From Symsagittifera roscoffensis (Eukaryota > Xenacoelomorpha > Acoela > Convolutidae), in contig NC_087070.1 in the NCBI RefSeq assembly GCF_963678635.1, positions 3,539,157 to 3,603,156 on the forward strand: DNA of 64,000 nucleotides, in the 5' to 3' direction. A program made the translations under genes and the position numbers. This document shows positions 1 through 9,024 of this stretch, piece after piece. The notes beneath the pieces were generated by a model. It ran no database searches. It was given only the letters and a program-made list of their open reading frames with translations, and was not told the DNA's origin. Numbering within the stretch: the stretch's first letter is position 1; each line of letters begins with the position of its first letter.

Positions 1-1022
1 GACTCTTCGCTTAATTGTCTGTATTGTTCTTTCTACTAGACCACACCCTCGGTGATCTCCCAACGGACAGAGTTTTTGTTCTAAATTGTTTTCTGCACAA
101 AAATTTTTCATCGACTTTCCTTTGAATCCGGAAAATTGGTCCGTTTTAATTGACTCCGGTATTCCGTGTGTGTCTATGTATGTGCGTAGAAATTTTTTTG
201 TTGATTTTCACCCAGTAGACTTTGTAAATTTAACCGACGGAAATTTACAGTATCTACCAATAGCAATCAGTAAGTATATCTTCTTCCCCTTATGTGGTCC
301 TCTTCTTCCCCTTATTTGGTATCAAGTGGTCCCGCATAATCTAATTGCAATTCTTGACCTGGCTGCGTCAGCAGTGGGAGCGGTTTTGACCAGTATTTTG
401 GAATTATATATTCAGCATTCTTACAAGAGTGATTGCAACTCTTACACTCCTCGGCCAGGTTGACAATGTCCTTGTGCAAATGAGGCCACCACAAGTAATT
501 TGATACATCTAACACCGCCTCCTGGCCCGGATGGCTTCGATGAATTCTTCTTAGGACTGCCTGCCTTAGCTTTTCCGGCACTGCTGGGCAATTGTCGACC
601 AGAATACAATCCTCCAAAACTGACAGCTGATGCCAGAGAGGGTTAGTGTATGGTCCCATGAGTTCGAACCCGTGGCGATCATTTCGTTCCACTACCTTTC
701 TCAGCCTGTCCATCCACGTGTCCTCTGTCAGGAGCTCAGCCAGTAGACTTTTGTCAAATAGTTTCGCTGGTTTCAAGGGTCCGTTTTCAGCGGGCAGCTG
801 CTCCGCCAATTGGAATTCGTTTCTTCTGGACCTGTGGCTAACCCTTCTTGCCGCTTTTGGTGTTAATACACGTACTTCTGGGCTGACCTCTCTGTCTTTC
901 GAGCTCTCCCCTGTTAGGTCCACTTCTATGACTTTGGTGCCTCCGTCGTTTTCGTCCCTTATGTAACACTCGATTGTTGCGTTTGGACTCTGCATTGATG
1001 ATTTCGCTTCTAGTTCGAGCAT
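1..1022 (-). pseudogene. Ty3/gypsy element A: integrase, decayed and cut by the window edge
   Basis: This is the 3' part of a minus-strand Ty3/gypsy pol. An HHCC zinc-binding module is visible (HRSHPGQEA, then CKSCNHSC), followed by a core with LDYAGPL for the first catalytic Asp, TDQFSGFKG for the second and GLVERTIQTIKRR around the Glu. The frame breaks near 305-315 and a stop follows in the left-hand part, so one protein cannot be read through. The Glu region lies at the first 40 bases, so the C-terminal domain and the 3' LTR are outside the window. The region before the HHCC module (about 700-1330) is a low-complexity charged linker. The family is clear from motif order. No LTR, primer-binding site or polypurine tract was identified. 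Confidence 0.8.
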
Positions 1023-1328
1023 GGATCTTGGGCTGTCTTCCCTCTCTGCTCCGACTAGGTCCCAGAACGAAACAAGCGCTTGTCCTGTTGTCGCAGTTGA
1101 TGTTGATGGTCCGCACTTGTCGTTTTTCGCCCTTATGTATCACTCCATCGCTCTCCATTCGATTTGGGGAATTTTCTGAATCTGACTTATTAAGGGTTCG
1201 TTGAATTTTCCTTGTCCGTTGAAATGTCGTCTCGGTGACTTCTTCTGTCAAAGTATCTCCACTGGTCCGATCTTGTATCCTTACTGTTTTGCGTCCTTTT
1301 CCACTGTTCGGATTGTTTTCGCCTATTT

Positions 1329-1893
1329 TCATTTCACTTTTTTTCTGATCAATTTTTCGTTTTTATAATTTTCGGATTCTCTGTAAATTTCTGAATTTCT
1401 TTCAACCGACTGTATTGAATCACAACTCTGAGATAAACTGATTTCCGGTTTTGCTCTGTTTTCTCGTTGAAACGATCTAGAAAGATAGTCAACTATGCCC
1501 AAGTCTTTTCCCGGTATATGAACAATCTTGAATTGATATGGCAGTAATCTATCCACCCATCTAGTCAATCGGGATTGATGTGTCTTATTTGACCTATTTT
1601 CATCTAAAGCCTAAGTTAGGGCTGTGTGGTCTGTAGCTATCACGAATTCTTTTCCTGACAGATAGTGTTTAAACCGGTAAACGGACCATACTACTGCTAG
1701 CAGTTCCAGCTCATTTGTCGAGTGTTTTTTTTTCTTGTAAACTTAAATATCTCAACGCAAAAGCAATTGGTACCCAATCCCCTCCGGCTCTTTTTTGCTG
1801 CAAAGTTAAGCCTAGTCCGCTTTGATTAGCCTCACATTTTACTCGGGCATCCTTTTTAGGGTTATAATAATATTTTTGTGTGATATTTACCAC
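1329..1893 (-). pseudogene. Ty3/gypsy element A: RNase H region, broken
   Basis: Two minus-strand frames read as gypsy RNase H. The 1711-1893 part contains ARVKCEANQSGLGLTLQQ and PIAFALRYLSLQEK, which match the DAS-x-x-GxGa start and the (Y/F)aSR-like strand of the family. The 1329-1568 part contains the end of the domain, FKIVHIPGKDLGIVDYLSR, equivalent to the usual H-x-pGK-x-N-x-v-D-x-LSR. The two parts are in different frames, with stops in between (near 1600 and 1710), so the enzyme is dead. The segment lies between reverse transcriptase and integrase, as expected for a Ty3/gypsy pol. Confidence 0.75.
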
Positions 1894-2060
1894 TGCCCTT
1901 TTTATTGATTCAAATATTTCCGAATGTTCTTCCCCCGATGCGAATTTTTAAATTGGAATTTTGACGCTTTTTAGCTTCTTTTTCTCATTTTCTTCTCGCA
2001 ATAGGGGTCTCAGTTTTTCTGTTAGGCTAGCCGCATTTGGAATAAAATTTGCCAGATGGT

Positions 2061-2599
2061 TTATGCTGCCCCATAAAGGATCTGAGTTGTTTTTCGTGAT
2101 TTCGGCGGGCTTAGTTGCAATATCGAATCCGTTTTCGTTATTTTTGGTGTAATACCTTCCGGCGATAGCTTATGCCCTAACCAGTTTACCTCTGTCTGAA
2201 AAAATTTGCATTTGGAGAGTTTTAGTGCTAAATTTTCTTCATCGAGTTTTTCCAGAATGGTCAGTGCTAATTTTTTGTGTTCCTGTTCGCCTCCTTTCGA
2301 CTTAATGAGGATGTCGTCGAGAAAACAGAAAAGGTTTTTCGCATAATTTATAGTTCGATTTATTGCTTTTTGGAACTCTGCTGGCATGTCAGCAAGCCCA
2401 TAAAGTCCGGTAAGAACCTGTATGTGTCATTGGCTTGTCCTTCTATGATGTTGACGTTGCATTGTTTTGCTGTTTCCGCAGTCAATTTTAGTTGACTGTA
2501 AGCATATTTCAGGTCTAGGAATGACAAGTACAAAGTACCCTTTGTGTTTGCTTTTACTATTTGACCAACCCCATCCAATATTTTATCGACATTTGGCAT
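2061..2599 (-). pseudogene. Ty3/gypsy element A: reverse transcriptase, frameshifted
   Basis: Minus-strand reverse transcriptase in two frames. 2360-2599 carries the start of the domain, with MPNVDKILDGVGQ and motif A as LSFLDLKYAYSQLKL. 2061-2387 carries PAEFQKAINRTI, motif C as FCFLDDILIKSKGG (the catalytic Asp pair kept) and VNWLGHKLSPEGI, the hallmark that follows motif C in this family. A frameshift near 2380 separates the two. The upstream part (2600-2850) is too damaged to read with confidence. Together with gag and integrase it defines one decayed element transcribed leftward. Confidence 0.8.
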
Positions 2600-2921
2600 T
2601 TGTTATTTGTTTTTGAACAATTGCCTGTTTATGGGTTTTGGGTCCAGCGCCAGTTTTATTGAATCATCTTTTTTTACTGTGATTACAACTGGTGCTAAAA
2701 AGCAGTCGCTAGTACATTTGTCCAGACTGACGTTCTATATGCCCTTCTTTCAAGAGATTATTCATTTCCTCATTTACCTTTTCTTGAAAATGTATTGGTA
2801 TCCGTCTCCCCTTCTCTTGTAGTGGGCAGAGTGGGTATTTGAACTTTGTACTGACTACATGATTTTTTGAGCAACCCTGATGATCAAAAATTTTTGTGAA
2901 TTTACTGTAAAACTTTTGTTT

Positions 2922-3119
2922 TCAACCTTCTGACTGCTCACACAGTAGCACGTTAAACCTCGTTTTATCCCTCGGTGCCAGCTTTTGGGTAGTATATATC
3001 CCCATTTTTTTCTGTAAGTCCAGCCCCAATATGCATCGTGTGCGCCGCTCTGTGATGAGAAATGATGCTCTCACCACTTCCGCTCCTGCTGAACGAATGT
3101 TTGTGGTGATTGCCCCCAA
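2922..3119 (-). pseudogene. Ty3/gypsy element A: probable protease remnant
   Basis: A short minus-strand frame between the zinc knuckle and the reverse transcriptase. It contains ASFLITERRTRCILGLDLQKKMG. The ILGLDLQKKMG stretch is typical of the C-terminal part of retrotransposon aspartic proteases (I-L-G-x-D-x-L). The catalytic D-S/T-G should lie at about 3130-3240, where several in-frame stops are seen, so that part appears lost. The call rests mainly on position and on this one motif. Confidence 0.55.
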
Positions 3120-3242
3120 TAAAGTAATCAGTTGTTTATTGTAGTCTGCGAATTGTGCTGACTATTGGTCAATCTGGACTAGTGCTTTTAACGATTATAT
3201 TTGTTGCTATTGGGGGCTCCTGCGTATGTCGACTTTCTGGAT

Positions 3243-3557
3243 TTATTTTCTTCCTTCCCCGACAACTGCTTTTTGTTTTAATTGCTTCTTTATGTATTCA
3301 TCTATTTGCTCGATTGGTGTGGTGTTCTGTTCAATAGACATGATTTTGAACTCATCGCATGAGTGGAAAGACTGAATCAAATTGCACTCCTCATCTGAGC
3401 TGGACGTTTTTTGAGCAATCTCATTTACTTGTGGTGACCTGCAAATTTTTGCAAAGTGGTCCGGTTTGGAACAGGTTTTGCATGTCTTGCCCATGGCCGG
3501 ACATTTTTTCAGAAGGCCTACTCCAAATGGTTGACCGCATTTAGTACAGGGTTTCAT
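3243..3557 (-). pseudogene. Ty3/gypsy element A: gag nucleocapsid zinc-knuckle region
   Basis: This minus-strand frame has a cysteine-rich start (KPCTKCGQPFG, then CPAMGKTCKTCSKPDHFAKIC). The second part is a retroviral-type knuckle with the spacing C-x2-C-x4-H-x4-C. An acidic, Ser-rich tail follows. It lies directly downstream of the capsid-like frame at 3601-4110, in another frame, and upstream of the protease remnant. Its role in an intact element would be RNA binding. Confidence 0.75.
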
Positions 3558-3600
3558 TTCGGTATAATTTCTTCCATCTTTCCTGTCAGTTGCTCGTCTC

Positions 3601-4500
3601 TTATACTGATCCCTCGGTTGTCTCCAACTGTTGGTGTCTTTGTTTCCCCTCGTTCATGATGGGTTCTTGTTTGATTTTCATTGTTGCCCCATGAAATTGA
3701 CTTGCACCTGCAGCAGTTGTGTTTGATTTTTGAAATGCCTGCGTCGTTTGTTTGCTCTGTTCAAACTTCAGTGCCCTTTTCAACACCTCGTCCGGCGTAA
3801 ATGTTTCGAACGTTAGTGTATCCTGCAGTACTGTAGTCTTCGTTTTCGATATGAACAGATCGCGAACTAATTCGTTTTCGAGTGTCCCTAATTCCGCTCT
3901 TGCTGCCTGAGCAATTAGTGCTGCATGAAATGCCTCCAATGCTTCTCCTGCCTCCTGCGATCTGTTGGACAGCTTATAACGTTCATACGTGACACTCTGT
4001 GTTTTCTCAAACGAAATTTTTGCTAATTCAACCATTTCGCTAAAATTTAGTTTTGAGACTTCTGTATGTGGGTTCTTTTGTTCAAACTTTTTCTTTCCTC
4101 CTGTGCCCAATTCTAAGAATTACCTGGAGGCCACTCTTTTCTGCACCTCATGATAGTATACATTGTGACCAACATTAGGTCCTCTTGCTCTCCGTTTTTC
4201 ATTTTCTAGCAGAACTCTGTCTCGCGCTAGTCTGTCTCTAGCTTTTCTATCTGTGACTGCCTGCACATCTTCGTTTTCCCTCGGTGTCTCCGGTCGTGGG
4301 ACCGGCTCTTTCAAGACTGGTTTCGGGTCCTCCAGTAATACTTCGGGGTCCACGTTTTCCTTGACCGTGACTGCCAAGAGGAATTGGTCAAGCAAATTCT
4401 TAAAATTCCGAGGGGGATCCGAATTCGCCATTGTCCAGAATACACGGATTCCCATGTCAGTTCTATTATCCTGAGACATAAATCCTGCTGGCTCCACCAT
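3601..4500 (-). pseudogene. Ty3/gypsy element A: gag (matrix/capsid part), frameshifted
   Basis: Two consecutive minus-strand frames. 4120-4500 starts with ATG at 4500, is proline- and charge-rich, and has FKNLLDQFLLAV near residue 40. 3601-4110 is helical, with RSQEAGEALEAFHAALI and LVRDLFISKT, the pattern of the C-terminal capsid half of Ty3/gypsy gag, where a helix before ALI is followed by ...RDLFI. The two are separated by a stop and frame change at about 4110-4120. The sequence upstream of 4500 (to about 4750) shows no clear LTR. The element seems to be an old copy. Confidence 0.7.
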
Positions 4501-4748
4501 GTGATAACTAATGCTTTATCCTTGATAAGTAAATGAAAACGAAAGACCGATATCTTTAATTTAGACTCGTGCAGTTAGTATTTTTATGCAGAGGTCTTGA
4601 TTTTCACTCTCTGAAATACAAACAGCCATGTGACCGTTTTAGATAGGCCTGCTAGATGGCCTTGAGTATATAATAACAATACATAAAAAATAATAACAAT
4701 CTAAATTTCCAAGGTTACTGTGGAGCAGCACTACACAGTACCACATGG
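4501..4748. other. Unassigned stretch upstream of gypsy element A gag
   Basis: About 250 bases where the 5' leader and 5' LTR of gypsy element A would be expected. I found no repeat of this sequence elsewhere in the window and no TG...CA-bounded LTR. It could be leader, LTR or host intron. Confidence 0.3.
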
Positions 4749-4916
4749 AGGTAAAATCTCACATTAATTTTGAACTCAGGAAATTGATATCTTTACTGGG
4801 GTATAAAAATTGTTTGCTGACTTGGTTGAAAACTTTCATTTCGATCGGCGAAAATTGTCCGAATAAAAAACCGCACCGAAAATAAATATTTCGTTTTCTT
4901 CGAAAGTCAGAACAAC
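4749..4916 (+). repeat. Fam-1 interspersed element, diverged 3' fragment
   Basis: Matches the last third of the Fam-1 consensus (GAACTCAGGA.. through ..CGAAAGTCAGAACAAC). It is closest to the copy at 12000-12165, with which it shares a GGTATAAAAAT-like segment, so the two may form a subfamily. Confidence 0.7.
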
Positions 4917-4929
4917 AACTCAGATTTTT

Positions 4930-6350
4930 ATTTAAATTTTAAGCTGTAAAATTGGCGGAAAGCCTTTGATTTCCCTCGCTTCTGCTTATGAATGTAAAAA
5001 TCCCCTATAATCCCCTCTAGTCATCTCATCATTTGTTGCGATTTGCTTTTTTCTGCCGAATAACTCAAAAGTATTAGTTAAGCTTTCAATGCAGTTGTGC
5101 TTTGAAGCAGGGGCGGGTTTGGGGGGCGGGGGAGCGGGGGGGGGGGGGGTAGACGCTCCCCCTTCCTCAGGGTTTCGACCCCCTGCCGACCCAAAGGGTC
5201 TCCCCTTTGATACTTTTTCAGAAATCCATTTTTGGCCGACCGACCCTAAAATTTTTCTAAAGGCGCCTTTGGCGCCAATATATACTAACTTTGAGGGGGA
5301 GCGCGCACCAAAAAAAACGCATTTTTTTGTCAAATTTTTTCAAAAATTGCCCAAAAACGGCTTTTTTTACTCTGTTTTTTCAAAAACTTGCCTGCGGCGC
5401 AGAAAATTTAGCCAAAGTAGGGGCAAAACAGTGCTTTGGGAGAGCTCGAAAAATCAATTTGGTCGACCTAAAAAAAAGGTCGTCAAAATTTTGGAAAATT
5501 TTTTGAAAATCCGCCCCCCCCCCCTCGAGAAAATCCTAGATCCGCCCCTGCTTTGAAGGCAAAAAATTTAGAAAGTTGTTGGTATTTTACTTACACAGTG
5601 CAGTCAATGAAAAGGCCTCAATTTTCCCTCAATTTTAAAAATTGAACATAAAATTCCCCTATAGCTCACTCTAATGCTCTCATCATATATTTCAATTTTA
5701 AAGAGTTTAATCAGTTTTGCAATTGTGATTGCAATTGTGTATTGAATTGCACTTGATTTCAAGTTCTTCTCCAGTCCATCTTAATGCGCTCATCATATAT
5801 TTCAGTTTTTTCTTCTTTGCAGAATAAACAGGAAGTTTTAGATAAGCTTCCGGTACATCTGTGCAATGAAAGCAAAAAGATTTTCAAGGTTTTTTTTGAT
5901 TTTTTCTTTTGAGTCGATGGAAAAACTGTGATTTCTCTCGATTTCTGTATTTGAATATATAACTCCCCTCTTGTTCACTCTATTGTTTTCATTATTTATC
6001 TATATTTGAACTTTTTTGATTGAAGATTTTATTGATTTTGAATAATGTTTTGATGCAATTGGCATTGAAAATAAAAGAAGTCGATAAATTTTTCCAAGTG
6101 TTACGATAGATTATTAACCGAGAGAAATCCTCAGTTTCTGCCATTGAATGAAAAATTCCCCTATAATCCACACTATTGCTCTCAATATTTATGCAAAAAT
6201 GAAGCGAAGAGTTCTTTTCAAACAACGACAAGAAGCAATGCAAAGAGCATTCGACAAAACTAGTATAATAGGTTAATTAGTGATTAAAAATCGCATCTAC
6301 CAATTGTAAATTTCTCCTAATTTTTCTTGACTTTTTGAATTTCAAACTCG
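4930..6350. repeat. Degenerate tandem repeat with units of about 200-250 bp
   Basis: A motif of the type TCCCCTATAATCCCCTCTAG followed by CTCATCAT recurs near 4998, 5650, 5950 and 6155, each followed by similar AT-rich sequence. The first unit is interrupted by the hAT-type MITE at 5108-5550. In minus-strand translation two units give similar short peptides (DYRGFLHS and DYRGIFHS), but the frames do not continue, so I do not call them coding. Confidence 0.5.
5108..5550 (+). mobile_element. hAT-N1, non-autonomous hAT-type element with 8-bp target duplication
   Basis: Starts CAGGGGCGGG and ends TAGATCCGCCCCTG, terminal inverted repeats of the type found in hAT transposons. It is flanked by a perfect 8-bp direct repeat, CTTTGAAG, at 5100-5107 and 5551-5558, as expected for the hAT superfamily. 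The 443-bp interior has no transposase and carries G/C homopolymers, the phrase GGGTTTCGACCCCCTGCCG and many short frames that are not genes. Other copies in the window: 9901-10260, 13358-13775, 32926-33345, 48239-48581 and 61323-61673. Confidence 0.85.
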
Positions 6351-6499
6351 CGAAACATGTACTTAACGGGATTGTCTGCGCCCGCAAACTTTTTTCAGGT
6401 AAATGAAAAAATACTTAAGTTATAAAATAGATATACACTTGCCATATAAGTCGCGTTTTGGTTTTGCTGAAAATTAATTGTGCATACTGGATTACTCAC

Positions 6500-6523
6500 C
6501 CGTTGGAGGAGGTGCTGGTGTTG
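6500..6523 (-). CDS. Microexon 6 (24 nt) of the Thr/Pro linker
   Basis: Bounded on the minus strand by a pyrimidine-rich acceptor ending TTGTTTTAG and a donor GTGAGTAATC. Phase 1 in and phase 1 out. With the preceding exon it encodes T-T-P-A-P-P-P-T and leaves one G for the next codon. It is the last exon in the array that I can support. A possible terminal exon lies at 6317-6375 (acceptor GCGGGCGCAG, phase 1, 18 residues then a stop), but its acceptor is purine-rich and I give that about 0.2. Confidence 0.7.
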
Positions 6524-6819
6524 CTAAAACAAATGAAAAACGTATTAAATAGCTTACATTTTTTTCAAACCTCAATTTCTTAGATTTTTTGTCAAGGGCT
6601 AATCTAATGGGTGGAAGTTAATGCGCAAAAGTTTGCAACCAAGCATCGCACTTTGAAAACTGAGCTTTAACTGGTTAACAAAATTTTTTGTTTTACCGCG
6701 TTCTCATTTGACACGATTATGTATAGTGTATAAATTACTGCTAATAAACGGTGTCCGACAAATAAGACGGCAGTTATTAAGACGAAAACAGTTTTCTACG
6801 GTATTTTGAAATGAAGTAA

Positions 6820-6880
6820 CGCGCTAATTCTCCAATTGTATTTCTGAAAATTCGTCGTCTTTTTACTTAAAAGTTTCGTA
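6820..6880 (-). pseudogene. Probable decayed microexon unit
   Basis: The intron between microexons 5 and 6 is 658 nt, twice the ~329 nt of the other four array introns. Near its middle, on the minus strand, AAGTAAAAAGACGACGAA aligns with the unit motif AAGTAAGAAGACCCAA, and GCGCGTTACTTCATTTC aligns with the post-donor motif. The exon and donor between them are not recognisable. This suggests a seventh unit whose exon was lost. Confidence 0.45.
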
Positions 6881-7181
6881 AATGTTTCGTATTTTATAAA
6901 ATTCAAACTCGCTAAAATTTGCTTGACCATATTTTTTTGCCCGTAACTCGGTAAGGATGATATGAAATTCTTCAACTCTTTCGTTTTTAGATTTTCCGAT
7001 TTGCTTCGTTGATTTGCTTCAATTCTAGATTTTCCGATTTGCTTCAATCAAATGGATCAAAGAAAAAATTTAGGACAAAGTTTTCGGTACGAAAACAGAA
7101 AATTCTGTTGTTTTGCAGGTACAAAGTTGCAAAAAGAGTCACCTTACAGTTTCGTTTAAAAATACAGACTGGATTACTCAC

Positions 7182-7199
7182 TTGTAGGAGCCGGGGTAG
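7182..7199 (-). CDS. Microexon 5 (18 nt) of the Thr/Pro linker
   Basis: Minus-strand acceptor TTTTGTGTTTCAG and donor GTGAGTAATCC. Phase 1-1. Reads P-T-P-A-P-T across the junctions. The flanking ~330-bp unit is homologous to those of microexons 1-4: the donor-proximal sequence GTGAGTAATCCAGTCTG is followed by a variant of AAACGAAACTGTAA. Confidence 0.78.
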
Positions 7200-7526
7200 C
7201 TGAAACACAAAAGTATGTTAAAAACAAATTGACATTTCACACCTCAATTTCTTGGTTTTCTTACTTTTTTTCCTCATGAAATCAATACTTCACATAAATG
7301 ACTTCAACTGTTTTGCATGATTCAGTTTGCATATGGATTTTCAGATAAACTTTTTTAATAATAGTTCAATTCGACACATCTTTCAATCAAATAACTCAAT
7401 TTAAAAAAATCTGACAAAAGTGAAGGCAGGTAAACAGATAATTCGATTATATTGCATGTAGTTATCAACTTCCAAAATGAGTCACGTTACAGTTTTGTTT
7501 TAAAACAATGCAGATGGATTACTCAC

Positions 7527-7538
7527 GAGCAGGGGTTG
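7527..7538 (-). CDS. Microexon 4 (12 nt) of the Thr/Pro linker
   Basis: Only four codons: CAACCCCTGCTC between acceptor TTTATGTTTCAG and donor GTGAGTAATCC on the minus strand. Phase 1-1, reading T-T-P-A. An exon this small usually needs intronic splicing enhancers or recursive recognition. The array introns are alike and could carry such signals. Confidence 0.75.
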
Positions 7539-7866
7539 CTGAAACATAAAAAAAAGATTGTTATTCACTAGTGACTTTTCGTTCACACCTGATATCATGG
7601 GTCTTTTTACTTATTCTGCAAAAAATCAAAACTTTCATAGTATCAATTTCAATTATTTTGCATGAACCAGTTTGCGTGTAAATTTTCAGATATGCTTCGT
7701 TAATAATGTATTGTTTCGGCACATCTTCAACCAAATGACTCAATGAAAAAATTTCGGACAAAATTTAAGGCAAGTAAACAGACAATTGGATTATATTGTA
7801 TGTATACATTTGCGAAATGAAACACGTTAAAGTCTCGTTCGAAATAATGCAGATTGGAGTACTCAC

Positions 7867-7884
7867 TAGTAGGAGCAGGGGTTA
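7867..7884 (-). CDS. Microexon 3 (18 nt) of the Thr/Pro linker
   Basis: TAACCCCTGCTCCTACTA between acceptor TTTTATGTTTCAG and donor GTGAGTACTCC on the minus strand. Phase 1-1, reading I-T-P-A-P-T. The last two thirds nearly repeat the sequence of microexon 5, so the two are probably copies of one ancestor. Confidence 0.78.
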
Positions 7885-8210
7885 CTGAAACATAAAAAGA
7901 TGTTAATAATTGATAATCATTTCGTTCACACCTAATATTTTGGGTCTTCTTACTTATTCTGCAATAAATTGAAACTTTCATGCCATCAATTTCAACTATT
8001 TTGCGTGAATCAGTTTGCGTGTAGATTTTCATATATGCTTCGCTAAAAATGGTTTGTTTCGACACATCTTCCAATCAACTAACTCAATGAAAGAAAGGAC
8101 AAATTTTAGGTATGAAAACAGGCAATTCGATTATATTGCAGATAGGTGTCAACTTGCAAAATGAAGCACGTTACAGTCTCGTTTAATAATATGTAGATTA
8201 GAATACTCAC

Positions 8211-8222
8211 TAGGAGGGGCTG
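8211..8222 (-). CDS. Microexon 2 (12 nt) of the Thr/Pro linker
   Basis: CAGCCCCTCCTA between acceptor CTTTGTTTCAG and donor GTGAGTATTC on the minus strand. Phase 1-1, reading T-A-P-P. The distance to microexon 1 is 333 nt and to microexon 3 is 326 nt, so the spacing in the array is nearly constant. Confidence 0.75.
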
Positions 8223-8555
8223 CTGAAACAAAGAAAAAATGTTATTAATTAATTGATAATTTGTTCAAGCCTTGATTTCTTGGGTCTTCTTATTTTTCCG
8301 CATAAAATCAAAATTTCAACATCATGAATTGCAACTATTTTGCATGAATCAGTTTGTCTATAATTTTTCAGATCTGTTGAGTTAATAATGGTTCGTTTCG
8401 GCGCATTTTTCAATCAAGTAACTCAATGAACAAACTTCGGACAAAAATTAGGGCAAAAAAACAGACCATTCGATTCATTTGCAGATATACACTTGCAAAA
8501 TGGGTCACGTTACAGTCTCGTTCGATGTTAATGCAATGCAGACAGTAATACTCAC

Positions 8556-8573
8556 TTGTTATTGCATCGGTTG
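8556..8573 (-). CDS. Microexon 1 (18 nt) of the Thr/Pro linker
   Basis: CAACCGATGCAATAACAA between acceptor CTATGTTTTAG and donor GTGAGTATTAC on the minus strand. Phase 1-1. The single A left by exon 8 completes a Thr codon, so the protein reads ...V-N-I-T-V-T-T-D-A-I-T and runs from the last FN3-like domain into the Thr-rich linker. It is the least repetitive of the six, as expected at the domain edge. Confidence 0.72.
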
Positions 8574-8599
8574 CTAAAACATAGAAAAACGTTATTAAC

Positions 8600-9024
8600 T
8601 AGTTGCTTTTTCTTCACACTTCAATTTCTTTGGTCTTAAATTTAATGCTTCGACATCATAAAATGAAATTATTTAGCACGAGTCTGATTCGCTAGAATTA
8701 GCCGATCAGATTCGAGCACCAGTTATAAATGAGGATTAAACATACTAAAATTTGTTTCACATAAGCTGCGGAAATTGGTCGAGTAAAAAAGACTTCAGTT
8801 AAAAAAAAGCTGACACCCAGATCTGCTAGAAATTCGGCTTTATTCGCAGTCGCTAAATGTTGAAGTGAAAGCATCTCTATTTAACATCAAAGCTTGATAA
8901 ATTTTTTGTTCTCTGCTTTATAAATTACCTCGCAAAATTACAAAAAATACAAAAAAAATTTAAAAGCTGGGTTTCTTTTAGCAAAATTTGATGTTAAAAA
9001 ATATATAAGAAGCTCAAAGCTCTC
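8600..9024. other. Intron sequence between the microexon array and the minisatellite
   Basis: The first ~100 bp still resemble the array unit (ending near 8650). The part around 8760-8830 resembles a worn Fam-1 tail (GCGGAAATTGGTCGAGTAAAA). The rest is AT-rich with nothing recognisable. Confidence 0.4.

Noticed and set aside
4560-4623. Terminal exon of the FN3 gene (acceptor-like GTTTGTATTTCAG near 4616, then 15 codons and a stop)
   Set aside because: Phase fits, but it lies beyond a tandem repeat and next to gypsy A, has no conserved feature, and such sites are common in this AT-rich DNA.
5089-5556. 155-codon plus-strand open frame
   Set aside because: It lies entirely in the hAT-N1 MITE, is driven by G/C homopolymers and is absent from other copies.
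6317-6375. Terminal exon of the FN3 gene after microexon 6
   Set aside because: Phase fits and the intron would be 124 nt, but the acceptor region is purine-rich (GCGGGCGCAG). Mentioned only as a possibility.
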